Positions 8,472 through 15,041 of a stretch of 22,102 nucleotides of DNA are shown here, one piece after another (the stretch's first letter is position 1; each line of letters begins with the position of its first letter). The notes beneath the pieces were generated by a model that saw nothing but the letters and a program-made list of their open reading frames with translations, searched no databases and had not been told where the DNA came from. Made by a program: the position numbers and the translations under genes. Origin of the DNA: Alistipes sp. (GTDB lineage: Bacteria; Bacteroidota; Bacteroidia; Bacteroidales; Rikenellaceae); assembly GCA_019422485.1 (NCBI GenBank), contig JAHZDG010000019.1, positions 2,372-24,473 of the forward strand, given 5' to 3'.

Positions 8472-9560
8472 ATGAAAGCTATGAAAAGTTTTAAAATAGG
8501 CGACCTGACGATCCAGCTTCCCATTATCCAAGGCGGTATGGGGGTCGGAATTTCCCTCTCGGGTCTGGCCTCGGCCGTTGCCAACGAAGGAGGCGTAGGC
8601 GTGATTTCCTGTGCCGGTATCGGTTTGCTGTACTCCAAATTCTCGAAAGACTATGCCACGAACTGTATTTTGGGACTCAAGGAAGAAATCCGTAAGGCCC
8701 GTCAGAAAACCCGTGGTGTGATCGGTGTCAACATCATGGTTGCGCTGAGCAATTACGTGGACATGGTCAAAACGGCCATTGCCGAAAAGGCCGATATTAT
8801 TTTTTCCGGAGCCGGCATGCCTTTGGATATGCCCTCCTATCTGAAACCGGACAGTGTGACTAAACTGGTTCCCATTGTCTCTTCGGCCCGGGCTGCCCGC
8901 CTGATCTGCGAAAAATGGAAACACAATTACGACTACCTGCCCGATGCCTTTGTGGTGGAGGGTCCTAAAGCCGGAGGGCATCTCGGCTATAAAAGAAATC
9001 AGATTGAAGACGAGCACTATTCGCTTGAACAGATCGTTCCGGAAGTGGTCGCCGAAGCCAAACGTCTTGGAGATTTATACGGACACAAAATCCCGGTTAT
9101 CGCCGGAGGAGGACTCTATTCCGGGGAGGACATTTACCGCATTATGTCTTTGGGGGCCGACGGGGTTCAGCTGGGAAGCCGATTCGTTACCACCACCGAA
9201 TGTGATGCGGCAGAAGCCTTCAAACAAACCTATATCGATTCTTCCGAAAAAGACATCGAGATCATTTCCAGTCCGGTAGGGATGCCCGGTCGTGCCATTG
9301 CCGGGGAGTTCATCCAGCGGGTTAAAGCCGGGCTGACTCGTCCCAGAAAATGTGCATTCCACTGCATCAAGACCTGCGATTATACCAAAAGTCCCTATTG
9401 CATCATCATGGCGCTCTATAATGCGGCCCGGGGGAATTTGAAAAACGGGTATGCTTTTGCCGGAGCAAACGCCTATCTGTCGAAAAAGATCACCAGCGTC
9501 AAAGAGACCATCGAATCGCTGAAGGCCGAATTTCGTGCAGCCGCCGGGCGGGGCCAATAG
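8472..9560 (+). CDS. Nitronate monooxygenase-like FMN enzyme (2-nitropropane dioxygenase family)
   Basis: TIM-barrel flavoprotein related to nitronate monooxygenase and to the FabK enoyl-ACP reductase. Visible family motifs are the N-terminal QGGMGVGISLS, GVIGVNIMVA, the probable catalytic His in GPKAGGHLG, and the phosphate/FMN-binding segment AGGG followed by GADGVQLGSRF. The ATG at 8472 (362 residues) was chosen because it follows an A-rich stretch and the family fold begins just after it. An upstream ATG at 8436 would add 12 residues with no family match. Near the C-terminus there is a Cys group (C294, C298, C302, C310; CAFHCIKTC then PYC) that could bind a metal. Substrate is unknown; FabK-like or other flavin reductase activity cannot be excluded. 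The gene is monocistronic. Confidence 0.85.
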   Translation: MKAMKSFKIGDLTIQLPIIQGGMGVGISLSGLASAVANEGGVGVISCAGIGLLYSKFSKDYATNCILGLKEEIRKARQKTRGVIGVNIMVALSNYVDMVKTAIAEKADIIFSGAGMPLDMPSYLKPDSVTKLVPIVSSARAARLICEKWKHNYDYLPDAFVVEGPKAGGHLGYKRNQIEDEHYSLEQIVPEVVAEAKRLGDLYGHKIPVIAGGGLYSGEDIYRIMSLGADGVQLGSRFVTTTECDAAEAFKQTYIDSSEKDIEIISSPVGMPGRAIAGEFIQRVKAGLTRPRKCAFHCIKTCDYTKSPYCIIMALYNAARGNLKNGYAFAGANAYLSKKITSVKETIESLKAEFRAAAGRGQ

Positions 9561-10027
9561 TTTTGATAAAAGATAATCCAATAAACTGTTCGGGAGAGTT
9601 TTCTGCTAAAGTGTAAGTCCGAATGGCAATCCGTTTTTAGGCGGAAAGCCAGGTATTAGCTAACTTGTTAAAAAGAAGAGGAATGTGCAGAAGACTTTTC
9701 GTTCTGGGGGATTGTATGGGCATTTGAGAAGGAAGGCCAGCGCTTGGGGGGGAGATATGAGGGGTTTAATTTTTCCTCTCAATCCATAAAAAACATCCGA
9801 ACAAGGGAAACGAAAACGCTTCAAGTTTTCACTAAGTGGCTTCTAATCAGCTAACTTATATTCCTTTGTTCGGATGTTTCCTGGTACGAAGGTATCCTTA
9901 CCGGATACGTATTAACCATTTTTCAAAATATGTATAAATAAAAAGATTGCTGTTTTACGGGAGAATATTTTCGTAAGCAACATCCACTACTATTGGCTAT
10001 GGAGCTATACCTTCGCTCATGAATGTA
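9561..10027. other. Intergenic region at the left edge of the island
   Basis: These 467 bases contain the left stem-loop repeat (9788-9880) and just beyond it a small hairpin GTATCC-TTACC-GGATAC (9892-9908). I see no gene or recognisable remnant in 9561-9787 or 9910-10027. Confidence 0.5.
9788..9880. repeat. Left copy of a long stem-loop repeat
   Basis: The arms ACATCCGAACAAGGGAA (9793-9809) and TTCCTTTGTTCGGATGT (9861-9877) pair over 17 positions with one G-U. Inside lies a smaller hairpin, with AAGT/ACTT and GCT/AGC pairs at 9834-9857. Six A residues precede the left arm, so on the minus strand the stem is followed by a T-run. It could therefore terminate the FtsZ-like operon, which ends about 150 bases away. 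The right copy is at 14025-14113. Confidence 0.85.
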
Positions 10028-11140
10028 TCAGAATGTTGTGTCTGAGGTTTCAGTAAAGAGTTCGTCCAACCATTTTGTAAACCGATTCCTTTTCTCTTTG
10101 TCTGTAGGAGGGAAGGGGGCGGTTTCGGGCTGGTCTGATAGAGTATCCGGGGTGTAGGATGTATCGAAATGAATTTCTTTAAAACCTGTTGCAATAACGG
10201 TTAGAGCTATTTCTTCCTCCAATTTGGCTTTTTCTCCTGCGCCCCAAATAATGTCGGCTCGGTTTTTTCCGACTCGTTGTTGGATGAGTGACAAGATTTG
10301 TGTCGTTTCACTTAATGTTAATCCCGATTCCGATCCATAGGAAATATGTAACAGGATTTTTTGTGCACCGCGGATATCCTGATAGTTGAGTAAAGGAGAA
10401 TTCAGGGCTTCTGTGACCAAATGTTCAATGCGATTTTCACCCGAGGCTCTAGCGGAACCCATTAGGGTAACACCTCCATTCAACATGACCGTACGTACAT
10501 CTTCCAGGTCTATGGCAATCTCATCGTACCGGGTAATTAATTCGGCTAGGTTAGTGGCTGATGCAGCCAGTACGTCGTCTGCTTTTTTCATCGCTTCCCG
10601 CATCGGTAACGAGCCGTATATTTGAGGAAGGTTGTCGTTGTGAATGACGACGATAGAATCGACATGAGTTTTTAATTCTTCTAATCCGGTCAAAGCCTGT
10701 TGCGTTCTTTTAGGCCCTTCGTTAAATAATGGCAGCGAAACAATCGCAATCGTGAGTATGCCTAATTCGTGGGCGGCTTTTGCGATGACAGGAGCAGCTC
10801 CGGTTCCGGTACCTCCTCCCATTCCTGCTGTAATAAAGACCACTTTGATCTGTTCTCGCTGAAACGTTTCGACAATATCATCCAGTTGTTCTAAGGCTGC
10901 ATTTCTGGCCTTTTCTGGATTGTTGCCAGCTCCCAACCCGTTACCTATTTGCAGTTTGATTGGAGCGGAACTTAAGGCTAATGTTTTCCGGTCGGTGTTG
11001 CAGATCATATAAGTGATATTTTTAATGCCCAAACCCATCATATGATTGACTGCATTGCATCCGGCACCTCCAACTCCCAGCACCATGACTTCGGAGAAGT
11101 CTCGTCTTTCGAAGTTCTGAAACTCTATCATCTGATTCAT
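10028..11140 (-). CDS. FtsZ paralogue (tubulin/FtsZ GTPase), last gene of the island operon
   Basis: A 370-residue protein of the FtsZ family, whose members polymerise with GTP to build the division ring. The GTPase and second domain span residues 15-320: VGGAGCNAVNHM (23-34), tubulin signature GGGTGTGAAP (108-117), HVDS, and ADDVL. The T7 synergy loop reads AIDLED, so the usual Asn (NxDxxD) is Ala209, while D211 and D214 are kept. After the core there is only a short linker (321-350) and a tail RFTKWLDELF that does not look like the conserved FtsA-binding peptide. The gene is not next to ftsA or mur genes, is AT-richer than the flanks, and follows the GIY-YIG gene by 33 bases. I read it as a second FtsZ, not the cell's main one, but the chromosomal copy is outside the window. 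An ATG at 11131 is an alternative start. Confidence 0.9.
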   Translation of the reverse strand: MNQMIEFQNFERRDFSEVMVLGVGGAGCNAVNHMMGLGIKNITYMICNTDRKTLALSSAPIKLQIGNGLGAGNNPEKARNAALEQLDDIVETFQREQIKVVFITAGMGGGTGTGAAPVIAKAAHELGILTIAIVSLPLFNEGPKRTQQALTGLEELKTHVDSIVVIHNDNLPQIYGSLPMREAMKKADDVLAASATNLAELITRYDEIAIDLEDVRTVMLNGGVTLMGSARASGENRIEHLVTEALNSPLLNYQDIRGAQKILLHISYGSESGLTLSETTQILSLIQQRVGKNRADIIWGAGEKAKLEEEIALTVIATGFKEIHFDTSYTPDTLSDQPETAPFPPTDKEKRNRFTKWLDELFTETSDTTF

Positions 11141-11173
11141 ATACGAGAGATCGAACTTATAATATTGGTTGTA

Positions 11174-11767
11174 TCAAAGCGATCGAGCGATACGTCTGCA
11201 TTCCTCGCGTGATTGAATGACAAATTCACAGGGTTGAGGATTGTGTTGTATGTTCATAAGCGGTTTAACTTCTTGAATAAGATTTTTTTCTGTTTCACTG
11301 AGGTTGTGGGAGTACGCTATGAAATTCACTAAAAGATTGTGCTCCATCCATTGAATGATCAGGGCTTTATCTTTGGGAGGAAATCGATAGTTACATTGAT
11401 TACGTTTATTTCTTAAAGAGCCTTTGGCAGGACGAAATCCCAATATTGCACCCATTGTCCTGAAAAAGGTTGCAGGACGCTGTGCATGCAACTCTTGTCC
11501 CCATAAACGTTCCCTCAGACTCTTTTCTGTTTTACCGATATAGAGCAGAGTTTCGTTTCGGCGAGTTAAATCATTCCTGAGTATTTCGGGTAATATATTA
11601 GGGTTTTTGATGTAGATGGCATATAGACCTGGAGTCTCCGGAATATCTTGAGGAGCCAGACTCTCAACGGCCCTGCATTTTTCTGGATCTAACAAGATTT
11701 GAATATTGGATGTTAACGCATTGTTTGTCATGTCATTTGATTTCAGAGAAATGGTGATGTCGTTCAT
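11174..11767 (-). CDS. GIY-YIG nuclease-family protein
   Basis: A 197-residue protein with a GIY-YIG fold in the middle. It shows GLYAIYI (47-53, the GIY strand), LLYIGKT (75-80, the YIG strand), the Arg-containing helix SLRERL (R85/R87), and the segment EKNLIQEVKPLMN, where E160 aligns with the metal-binding Glu of UvrC-type domains. The residues needed for a nuclease appear present. The stretch GSLRNKRN to NYRF and the PL.N end resemble GIY-YIG proteins of unknown role common in bacterial accessory DNA. The first 40 residues are not recognised. It follows the small membrane protein gene by 20 bases and precedes the FtsZ paralogue by 33, so the three are cotranscribed. Target DNA or role unknown. 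An ATG at 11731 is an alternative start. Confidence 0.8.
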   Translation of the reverse strand: MNDITISLKSNDMTNNALTSNIQILLDPEKCRAVESLAPQDIPETPGLYAIYIKNPNILPEILRNDLTRRNETLLYIGKTEKSLRERLWGQELHAQRPATFFRTMGAILGFRPAKGSLRNKRNQCNYRFPPKDKALIIQWMEHNLLVNFIAYSHNLSETEKNLIQEVKPLMNIQHNPQPCEFVIQSREECRRIARSL

Positions 11768-11787
11768 ATCCAGGAAATATTTTAGGG

Positions 11788-12177
11788 TTAATCCATATAA
11801 TATTCATACAAATCTTCATACTCCAAATCTAGCTGTTCAAAGAGTTCTTCATTCGTCAAACCCGTATTCACCCGTTGTCCTTCTTCGGTGGTAATAGTGA
11901 CGCCTTTATGCGACTGACCCGGAAGATCGGATGAGTCTAAAGCAGAATCGGAATAAGTACGATATGTAATCGTGTTATTTTCATAATCTAACGATTTTAC
12001 ATCCGTTGCCGGACGAGTAGGGTCATACCCTTTCCATGTAGGAGGTTGATAAAAAGGTCGCGACTTTTTTCGCGATTGTTCCGATATGGAACAAGTGGCT
12101 GCCATCAGGCTGACCAAAGCAATAAAACTGATTATCCCCTTCCGCACATATCTCCATAGATCTCGATTTTCTATCAT
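11788..12177 (-). CDS. Small membrane-anchored or lipoprotein-like protein of unknown function
   Basis: I do not recognise a family. The 129 residues begin with a basic N-terminus (RDLWRYVRKG) and a hydrophobic segment at about 13-29 that ends in AATCS. This is either an anchor, a signal peptide or a non-standard lipobox (Thr at -1). The remainder is polar and outside the membrane if exported: a Pro-rich patch (FYQPPTWKGYDPTRPATD), a Ser/Thr-rich middle, and a strongly acidic end (EELFEQLDLEYEDLYEYYMD). It lies 59 bases after the WYL gene and 20 before the GIY-YIG gene, so it is very likely in the same operon. The acidic tail could contact a partner protein; that is speculation. Confidence 0.7.
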   Translation of the reverse strand: MIENRDLWRYVRKGIISFIALVSLMAATCSISEQSRKKSRPFYQPPTWKGYDPTRPATDVKSLDYENNTITYRTYSDSALDSSDLPGQSHKGVTITTEEGQRVNTGLTNEELFEQLDLEYEDLYEYYMD

Positions 12178-12236
12178 AACAACTTGTTTTATAAGTGATG
12201 GAGGGAAACTGTAATTTCGTCCAAAGTGATTATCGA

Positions 12237-13190
12237 TCAGTTGGTTTCCGTAGGGCTATTTAGACGATCGATGGATTCGGATTCATTTCTTTGTAAAGCC
12301 TGTTTATAGATTTCTATCATTCTATGGCGCAGGGAGAGTGGCTTGATGATGGTGACAGAAGCGCTGCGGGATAATAACTCCATAACGAAGTCATTGGTAA
12401 TGCGCAGTCGAAGATGAATGCGGAATTCCTGGTCCGTATCTACCAGAATCACTTGGGAATGATGCAAAGGCATGGTCTTGAGAAAATATCCATCAAGCGC
12501 ACTAAAGGATAGTTCGATATCTTCTACCGGCAGGTCTGTTTGATTCCAAATGCCGAAACAGTCATCGAACATATGACGAATGTCGATAGATTCATCCCGA
12601 ACGAAAGATTCATTTTCCAAAAGATTTACATGGGACATACGTTCCACCCCAAATAACTTCATTTGCCCTTGATCCTGCGCAACTAGATACCACCGTTCCT
12701 GGGATTCTTTCAAAAAATAGGGAGACACTATTTTTTGAGCGATGCTATGGTTCTTTCTAAAATAGGCATAATCAAAAGAGACCTTATGCTTCGTACGAAT
12801 GGCCTTGAGCAATAGCGGCAAATGTAAACTGTCAACAGGATGATGGTGTTCAGCCTGGATATATCGGTTCAAATCGCTATCCGCTTGAAGAGCTGACAGT
12901 AGATCAAAATTCAACAACAGATCAGTGCATCGACCCGCAGACAACGTATCTCTTTCTGCAATATAATATCCTAACCCTTTTTGATATTTGATTTCTATTC
13001 CAAAAAGTTCGTCAATTGCCTTGATGTCTCGCTGTATGGTTCGTAACGAATTGCCGGGAATATCTCCATAACGTAGTTGTAAATTTGTTTCGAGATAGTG
13101 GAGCAGTTCTTTGCTGGAGACATACTTGGGGCCATTCTCCAGTTTATGCACAAATAATAGCAGTCGTTGTAACCATTCGATTTTAGCCAT
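12237..13190 (-). CDS. WYL-domain transcriptional regulator with N-terminal HTH
   Basis: A 317-residue DNA-binding regulator. Residues 1-78 form a winged helix-turn-helix of the DeoR/HTH_11 type (SSKELLHYLE, then SLRTIQRDIKAIDELFGI, then GLGYYI). Residues about 122-190 form the WYL ligand-sensing domain with RWYLVAQD at 166-173. Residues about 220-305 match the WCX C-terminal extension. Proteins of this build often regulate defence or mobile-element genes and respond to nucleic acid or nucleotide ligands (known for the family, not shown here). It is the first gene of the island operon. An inverted repeat at 13226-13240 just upstream may be its operator, suggesting autoregulation. The ATG at 13190 sits 16 bases from a -7 box. 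Confidence 0.9.
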   Translation of the reverse strand: MAKIEWLQRLLLFVHKLENGPKYVSSKELLHYLETNLQLRYGDIPGNSLRTIQRDIKAIDELFGIEIKYQKGLGYYIAERDTLSAGRCTDLLLNFDLLSALQADSDLNRYIQAEHHHPVDSLHLPLLLKAIRTKHKVSFDYAYFRKNHSIAQKIVSPYFLKESQERWYLVAQDQGQMKLFGVERMSHVNLLENESFVRDESIDIRHMFDDCFGIWNQTDLPVEDIELSFSALDGYFLKTMPLHHSQVILVDTDQEFRIHLRLRITNDFVMELLSRSASVTIIKPLSLRHRMIEIYKQALQRNESESIDRLNSPTETN

Positions 13191-13206
13191 TTTCTGCTGT
13201 TTTTAA

Positions 13207-13214
13207 CAAAAATA
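13207..13214 (-). promoter_or_regulatory. -7 promoter element for the WYL-led operon
   Basis: On the minus strand this reads TATTTTTG, matching TAnnTTTG, 16 bases before the WYL gene ATG. A TTTTG lies 14 bases further upstream, which is shorter than the usual spacing. Confidence 0.6.
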
Positions 13215-13225
13215 GCTATCAGAGG

Positions 13226-13240
13226 CGACAAAAGATGTCG
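13226..13240. promoter_or_regulatory. Inverted repeat CGACA-N5-TGTCG, candidate operator
   Basis: A perfect 5-bp inverted repeat with a 5-base spacer sits directly upstream of the -7 box of the WYL operon, overlapping its -33 region. Position and symmetry fit a dimeric repressor site. Confidence 0.4.
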
Positions 13241-13534
13241 TGTTCAGCGTTATTTGAGTATAATCTGTTCATTCCGTCATTATTCTCTTTTTCTTTGTCG
13301 ATGTACGCCAACGAGGAAAGGGATAACATGGGAATGTTAGCTTCTATATAGTTCTGGATTACTAGTGATGTATTCACTTATGCAACACTCGTACAGTCTA
13401 ATACCTTCGTTTACTTGAGAATTGTGCTACCATCGGTTTTAAGTAGATATCGTGGTTTTCTTACTTAAAAGCCGGATGTATGTCAAGCTTGCAGGGTGGT
13501 TGACGGTCGATTCTTTGATATCTGCGATGGTAGC

Positions 13535-13680
13535 TGTCGAGGTTAATGAACTCCTTTCTCCGTTGTCTTATCATGACCGGGGGAGATTTCATACTTCACT
13601 GAGAGTTCGTTAAAAATTTTGTGTTCTCGGATCGCTGCCCAAGCAACCTCTGTCTTGAATAGTGTGTTGAGCTAAAAAAA
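13535..13680 (-). pseudogene. Remnant of an IS3-family transposase OrfA
   Basis: From about 13671 downward the minus strand reads FKTEVAWAAIREHK, then NELSVKYEISP. One frame over it continues as VMI, a few residues, then KEF. This matches the N-terminal HTH of IS3-type OrfA (F-K-x-x-V-A-x-x-A-I, ELS-x-K-Y-x-x-SP-x-MI-x-x-W-K-KEF) with one frameshift and a lost Trp. No start codon, no complete OrfA and no recognisable OrfB remain. Confidence 0.7.
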
Positions 13681-13739
13681 GATATACTCACAGAGAACTC
13701 GTGTCCAAGGGAAGATGAATGTCCGCTATCGGGTGTTGT

Positions 13740-13937
13740 TATATCCGCGAAATGAAAGCGTCAAAGTCAACGTTTTTCTGATTTCTGTTCGATTCCCTGT
13801 GGTTTGTGACTATAGTTGCAGATGCTCGTAGGAAAGGATTTCTTTTCGGTAAATGTCAAGATAGAGACTGAGGTAACCGTTTTCTAACTTTTTTGCCGTA
13901 GGTTAATATTGTCTTTCTTGGTGCCTTTAGTTCTCAT
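13740..13937 (-). pseudogene. Remnant of a tyrosine recombinase (integrase) N-terminus
   Basis: An ATG at 13937 on the minus strand starts MRTKGTKKDNINLRQK and then hits a stop. Shifting by one base gives LENGYLSLYLDIYRK, then SYEHLQL, and a further piece NRTEIRKTLTLTLSFRG. This is the arm-binding N-terminus of Bacteroidetes tyrosine recombinases (compare xLRxKxLxxGxxSLYLDIYxxGxRxYExLxLYL). The loss of one A from an A-run would explain the first frameshift. The catalytic domain is not found. It lies about 90 bases from the right repeat, the usual place for an integrase next to its att site. Confidence 0.7.
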
Positions 13938-14024
13938 AGACAGAATTTTAATCCTCTCTATAAAGGTGCTTCCCTCAATGGGAACAACCAAATCTCGAGA
14001 CACAAAATAACAATAAAAGGCAAC

Positions 14025-14113
14025 AAAAAACATCCGAACAAGGGAAACGAAAACTTTTCCAGATTTCGTAAAGCGGCTGTGAATCAGCCGGCGTTTTTCC
14101 TTTGTTCGGATGT
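14025..14113. repeat. Right copy of the stem-loop repeat, likely terminator of tRNA-Arg
   Basis: The arms ACATCCGAACAAGGGAA (14030-14046) and TTCCTTTGTTCGGATGT (14097-14113) are identical to the left copy, and the first 30 bases are shared. The loop differs but again holds an inner hairpin, CGGCTG-TGAAT-CAGCCG (14074-14090). On the minus strand the structure begins 16 bases after the tRNA 3' end and is followed by six T, so it probably ends the tRNA transcript. Confidence 0.85.
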
Positions 14114-14128
14114 CTCTTTACACGGAAG

Positions 14129-14200
14129 TACCCCCGACGGGAATCGAACCCATATCAACAGAACCGGAATCTGTCATTCTATCCATTGAACTACAGGGGC
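14129..14200 (-). tRNA. tRNA-Arg (anticodon CCG)
   Basis: The 72-base cloverleaf folds completely. The acceptor is GCCCCTG with CGGGGGT (G1-U72 and U6-G wobbles), with an A discriminator. The D arm is GTTC/GAAT. The anticodon arm is ACAGA-TTCCGGT-TCTGT with anticodon CCG, reading CGG. The T arm is ATGGG-TTCGATT-CCCGT. The 3' CCA is not encoded and must be added. The island's right repeat starts 16 bases downstream. Confidence 0.95.
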
Positions 14201-14216
14201 AGGACAAAATCCGAGG

Positions 14217-14248
14217 CAAATTTGCAATTTTTTCGCGGTTATTACAAA
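14217..14248 (-). promoter_or_regulatory. Promoter of tRNA-Arg
   Basis: On the minus strand TTTG (14248-14245) is followed after 20 bases by CAAATTTG (14224-14217), a near match to TAnnTTTG. The tRNA begins 17 bases downstream. Confidence 0.55.
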
Positions 14249-14362
14249 TTTTTTCTCAAGATTTCCCTAATCTCCACGTCGAGAAAGAAAATAGAACGCT
14301 TTTATACAATTATTTCGTCGTTTCGAAGTTTTATGGATAGTGCGATGTTTTGTTTCGAGAGA

Positions 14363-14392
14363 TTGCACATTCCGTAATTATCCCTATTTTTG
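14363..14392 (+). promoter_or_regulatory. Promoter of the HTH/S24-like regulator and probably ribE
   Basis: TTG at 14363-14365 and TATTTTTG at 14385-14392 are spaced by 19 bases, close to the Bacteroidetes consensus. The ATG at 14412 follows 20 bases later, which rules out the longer frame from 14340. Confidence 0.75.
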
Positions 14393-14411
14393 CATTAAAT
14401 CACAAAAGACC

Positions 14412-15041
14412 ATGTTAGACAACTGGCAACGTTTGGAACGAGTCATTAAATGGACAGGTTTGTCCGTGAATTCTTTCGCTCTAACTATCGGTCTGAAGCG
14501 CAGCGAAAATCTCTATCAAATCAAAAAGGGCAACAATGGGATCAGTCGTGATCTGGCCGAACTCATTGCAGCAAAGTATCCTTCGATCAGCCGGGGCTGG
14601 CTTTTGAGCGGGGAAGGAGATATGTTTCTTGCCTCGAATCAAAAAGCATCGACCGGAGTCCCTTTTTTTGGGATGGATGTGTTGGAGACCATCCGCCTGG
14701 GGAATAAACGGCCTGAACCGACTTATTTGCTCAATCTGCCCATGTTTGAGGATTGTGATCTGGCGGCGATCTGTCTGGGGACCGCCATGCAGCCCGATAT
14801 TCCGCCGGCCAGTGTCTTGATGTTGAAACAGGTGCCGCTTTCGGCCCTGATCCCCGGGGAAACTTATGCCATCTATTCGGCTCGCTTTAGCGGCATCCGG
14901 ATTATCCGTCAGGATGAAGATCCGGAAAAAGTGGTGCTGTGGCCCCGCAATACACAGGAATATGACCCCATTACGATCGAAAAAGCCAAGCTCGGCAAAC
15001 TGTTTCTGGTCCGGGGTATCATCATTAAAAAGAATACCTGA
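14412..15041 (+). CDS. XRE-like HTH regulator with a degenerate S24 (LexA/CI-like) domain
   Basis: A 209-residue protein built like a phage repressor. The N-terminal helix-turn-helix (about 5-65; LSVNSFALTIGLKRSENLYQIKKG, ISRGWLLSGEGDMF) is followed by a C-terminal S24 peptidase fold (about 105-207; CDLAAICLGTAMQPDI, IPGETYAIY). The usual catalytic Ser of GxSM is Ala125 (GTAM), and the general-base Lys is probably replaced by Arg163 (GIRIIR). Self-cleavage in the LexA/CI manner is therefore unlikely, and the domain probably serves only for dimerisation or sensing. The start is set by the promoter at 14363-14392. A gap of 29 bases to ribE suggests cotranscription. Target genes unknown. Confidence 0.85.
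   Translation: MLDNWQRLERVIKWTGLSVNSFALTIGLKRSENLYQIKKGNNGISRDLAELIAAKYPSISRGWLLSGEGDMFLASNQKASTGVPFFGMDVLETIRLGNKRPEPTYLLNLPMFEDCDLAAICLGTAMQPDIPPASVLMLKQVPLSALIPGETYAIYSARFSGIRIIRQDEDPEKVVLWPRNTQEYDPITIEKAKLGKLFLVRGIIIKKNT

Larger units (their letters stand above)
13191..14024. other. Eroded non-coding region of the island
   Basis: About 830 bases with no intact gene. Apart from the two remnants (13535-13680 and 13740-13937) and the regulatory elements at 13207-13240, I recognise nothing. Short minus-strand frames at 13228-13353 and 13448-13560 match no family I know. Confidence 0.6.
9788..14113. mobile_element. Candidate decayed genomic island downstream of tRNA-Arg
   Basis: Direct copies of a long stem-loop bound the region. 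Their first 30 bases (9788-9817 and 14025-14054) are identical. The interior is clearly AT-richer than the flanking genes and carries four accessory genes in one minus-strand operon plus remnants of a tyrosine recombinase and an IS3-type transposase. A tRNA-Arg gene begins 16 bases beyond the right repeat. These are the usual marks of an integrated element whose integrase has died. It is an inference: the repeats could also be copies of a dispersed structured element or terminator. Confidence 0.55.

Noticed and set aside
13228..13353. Short minus-strand frame of about 43 codons upstream of the WYL gene
   Set aside because: It overlaps the operon's candidate operator, lacks an ATG near its start and matches no known family; it is probably eroded DNA.
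9788..14113. Stem-loop repeats as integron attC sites
   Set aside because: The arms do not contain the attC core consensus (RYYYAAC / GTTRRRY) in the right positions, no integron integrase is seen, and only two copies flank a multi-gene operon instead of single-gene cassettes.
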